Source of the DNA: Candidatus Kuenenia stuttgartensis
Lineage (GTDB): Bacteria; Planctomycetota; Planctomycetia; Pirellulales; UBA1268
DNA: 64,000 bases
NCBI GenBank assembly: GCA_945891385.1
Contig: CAMDDJ010000002.1
Span: 62,001-126,000 of the forward strand
Direction: 5' to 3'
Of the stretch, positions 63,115-64,000 are shown one piece after another. Under the pieces are notes generated by a model. The model saw only the letters and a list, made by a program, of their open reading frames with translations, was not told where the DNA came from and did not search any database. Each line of letters opens with the position of its first letter. Positions within the stretch are counted from its first letter, which is position 1. A program made the translations under genes and the position numbers.

Positions 63115-63381
63115 TCAGCCGCCCTGCCTGAGCGAAAGACTCTTGACCGTCAGCACGGCGCCGACGCTCATCAGGGCGAGACCCAACCAGCGGGGCGGTG
63201 ATACGACCTTCCGCAGCGGTGGCGCCTGCCATGCCATTGGTGACTCTCCCCCACCCATACGAGCCGCCACGAAGTGGGTCGACCGTTCATTCAGCGTGAA
63301 GGAATCGACCACTCGGAACTGGACGCCCAGGAAGAAGGCCAAGAGCCCAGCCAGAAGCAGTTTGTGACGCACCGAATCCAT
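63115..63381 (-). CDS. Small two-helix membrane protein
   Basis: An 88-aa protein. A first hydrophobic segment (LLLAGLLAFFLGVQFRVV, residues 8-25) carries the FxLGxxxRxVDSF pattern. A polar loop holds SPMAWQAPP, and a second segment reads PPRWLGLALMSVGAVLTV. The overall layout matches the 77-aa protein at 43168-43401. No functional motif was seen. It is convergent with the DUF1501 gene and ends 11 bases after it. Confidence 0.65.
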   Translation of the reverse strand: MDSVRHKLLLAGLLAFFLGVQFRVVDSFTLNERSTHFVAARMGGGESPMAWQAPPLRKVVSPPRWLGLALMSVGAVLTVKSLSLRQGG

Positions 63382-63647
63382 GCGGCTCTCCTCGGCAGCC
63401 GAACGACTGCCCGACGTTCAACAGCAATCGAACCGTTGCAGCCTGCGGCTGGAGGCTCCGTCGTTTTCGACGGGTTGTCGCGGGTATGCCGCTCGTAAAG
63501 GCCGTTGGCCCGGCGGCAGGTGGCCCCGGCAAGCTGGGCAAGCGGGGGCGGGAATGGGCGACATTTCGGAAAATTCCTGCGGAAGCGGTGGTGACGATGA
63601 CGATGATCCTGCCGGTGTCGTGGGTTTTCCCGACGCATCACCCCAGG

Positions 63648-64000
63648 ATGAGCCCGACCGTGACTGCTTCGCTAAACACCTGGATCGCGCGAACCCTCGC
63701 CGTCGTGGTGGCCTCGGCCGCCGCGTCCGCCTGGCTTCCCGCCCGGGCCGCCGAGCCGGCCTCGGCCTCCGCCCTCGATCATTCCCAGATCGTTGCCCCG
63801 GAACCCGAGGAATCGACCGCCGAACCGGTGGCTTTCGAAGAAGGGCTCATCCTCGATGCCGACAGCGTCATCCCCGAGATGGACATGCCGGTCGTCGACG
63901 ACGCGGTGTCCGCTCCTCGCCTCGGTGGCGGCATGACCGATTCTGTGATGCCGGAATCGGTGATGCCAGGATCGGTCGTCCCGGAATCACTCGTGGCCGA
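63648..64000 (+). CDS. Exported protein, start only (runs off window)
   Basis: An open frame continues to the window end. ATG 63648 starts a basic N-terminus and a hydrophobic segment (ARTLAVVVASAAASAWLPARAAE), a good cleavable signal peptide. The mature part is acidic and low in complexity, with short repeats of the type SVMPESVMPGSVVPES at the end of the window. In-frame ATGs at 63597 and 63603 are alternatives. The C-terminal part is not visible, so no function is assigned. Confidence 0.55.
   Translation, partial: MSPTVTASLNTWIARTLAVVVASAAASAWLPARAAEPASASALDHSQIVAPEPEESTAEPVAFEEGLILDADSVIPEMDMPVVDDAVSAPRLGGGMTDSVMPESVMPGSVVPESLVA

Overview
This is a high-GC chromosomal segment of a planctomycete, most likely of the Pirellula lineage. 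The evidence is the PSD1-type cytochrome protein followed by a DUF1501 protein, a DUF1559 prepilin-like protein, PEP-CTERM-type surface proteins with dockerin-like repeats, a signal peptidase I with very large insertions, a ThuA/TIM-barrel protein and several planctomycete-type sigma factors. No rRNA or CRISPR array is visible. One tRNA gene, tRNA-Ile(CAU), is present.

Positions 1-10257 look accessory. An ECF sigma factor is followed by an integrated element. Its minus-strand replication operon encodes an archaeo-eukaryotic-type (AEP) primase, a RecA-fold helicase and a winged-helix protein. It also carries a large helical protein of unknown function, two excisionase-like helix-turn-helix proteins, a small metallopeptidase and a tyrosine integrase that abuts the tRNA gene. 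Positions 10258-11772 hold a tiny membrane protein, a decayed transposase tail and a MazF-type toxin-antitoxin pair.

From about 12.2 kb on, genes are mostly ordinary chromosomal ones. They comprise a PfpI/DJ-1 protein and nicotinamidase; a sulfotransferase; a tightly overlapped sugar ABC transporter operon (binding protein, ATPase, permease, SGNH esterase); sulfate activation genes (cysN/C and cysD); an FeS photolyase next to a saccharopine-dehydrogenase-like protein, with an aldehyde dehydrogenase and a class III aminotransferase running away from them; then surface proteins, sigma factors, lipid A genes (lpxD, lpxI), an exported methyltransferase and a sigma54 activator.

From 43 to 64 kb lie ftsH, dxr and rseP, a minus-strand run from a SPOUT methyltransferase to lepA, a TlpA-like lipoprotein, signal peptidase I, an lptB-like ATPase, the PSD1/DUF1501 pair and an exported protein that runs off the end.

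Three points stand out. (1) The sugar-binding protein at 18425-19555 is circularly permuted: the segment that normally forms its C-terminus sits directly after the lipoprotein signal. (2) A dispersed intergenic repeat occurs at least three times (22.3, 49.2 and 58.2 kb). Its stems are preserved although their sequences differ, which suggests a folded RNA or DNA element. (3) The tRNA-linked element pairs an AEP primase with a RecA-fold helicase and has an exact 20-bp repeat in two control regions. All calls come from reading the sequence; no database search was run.
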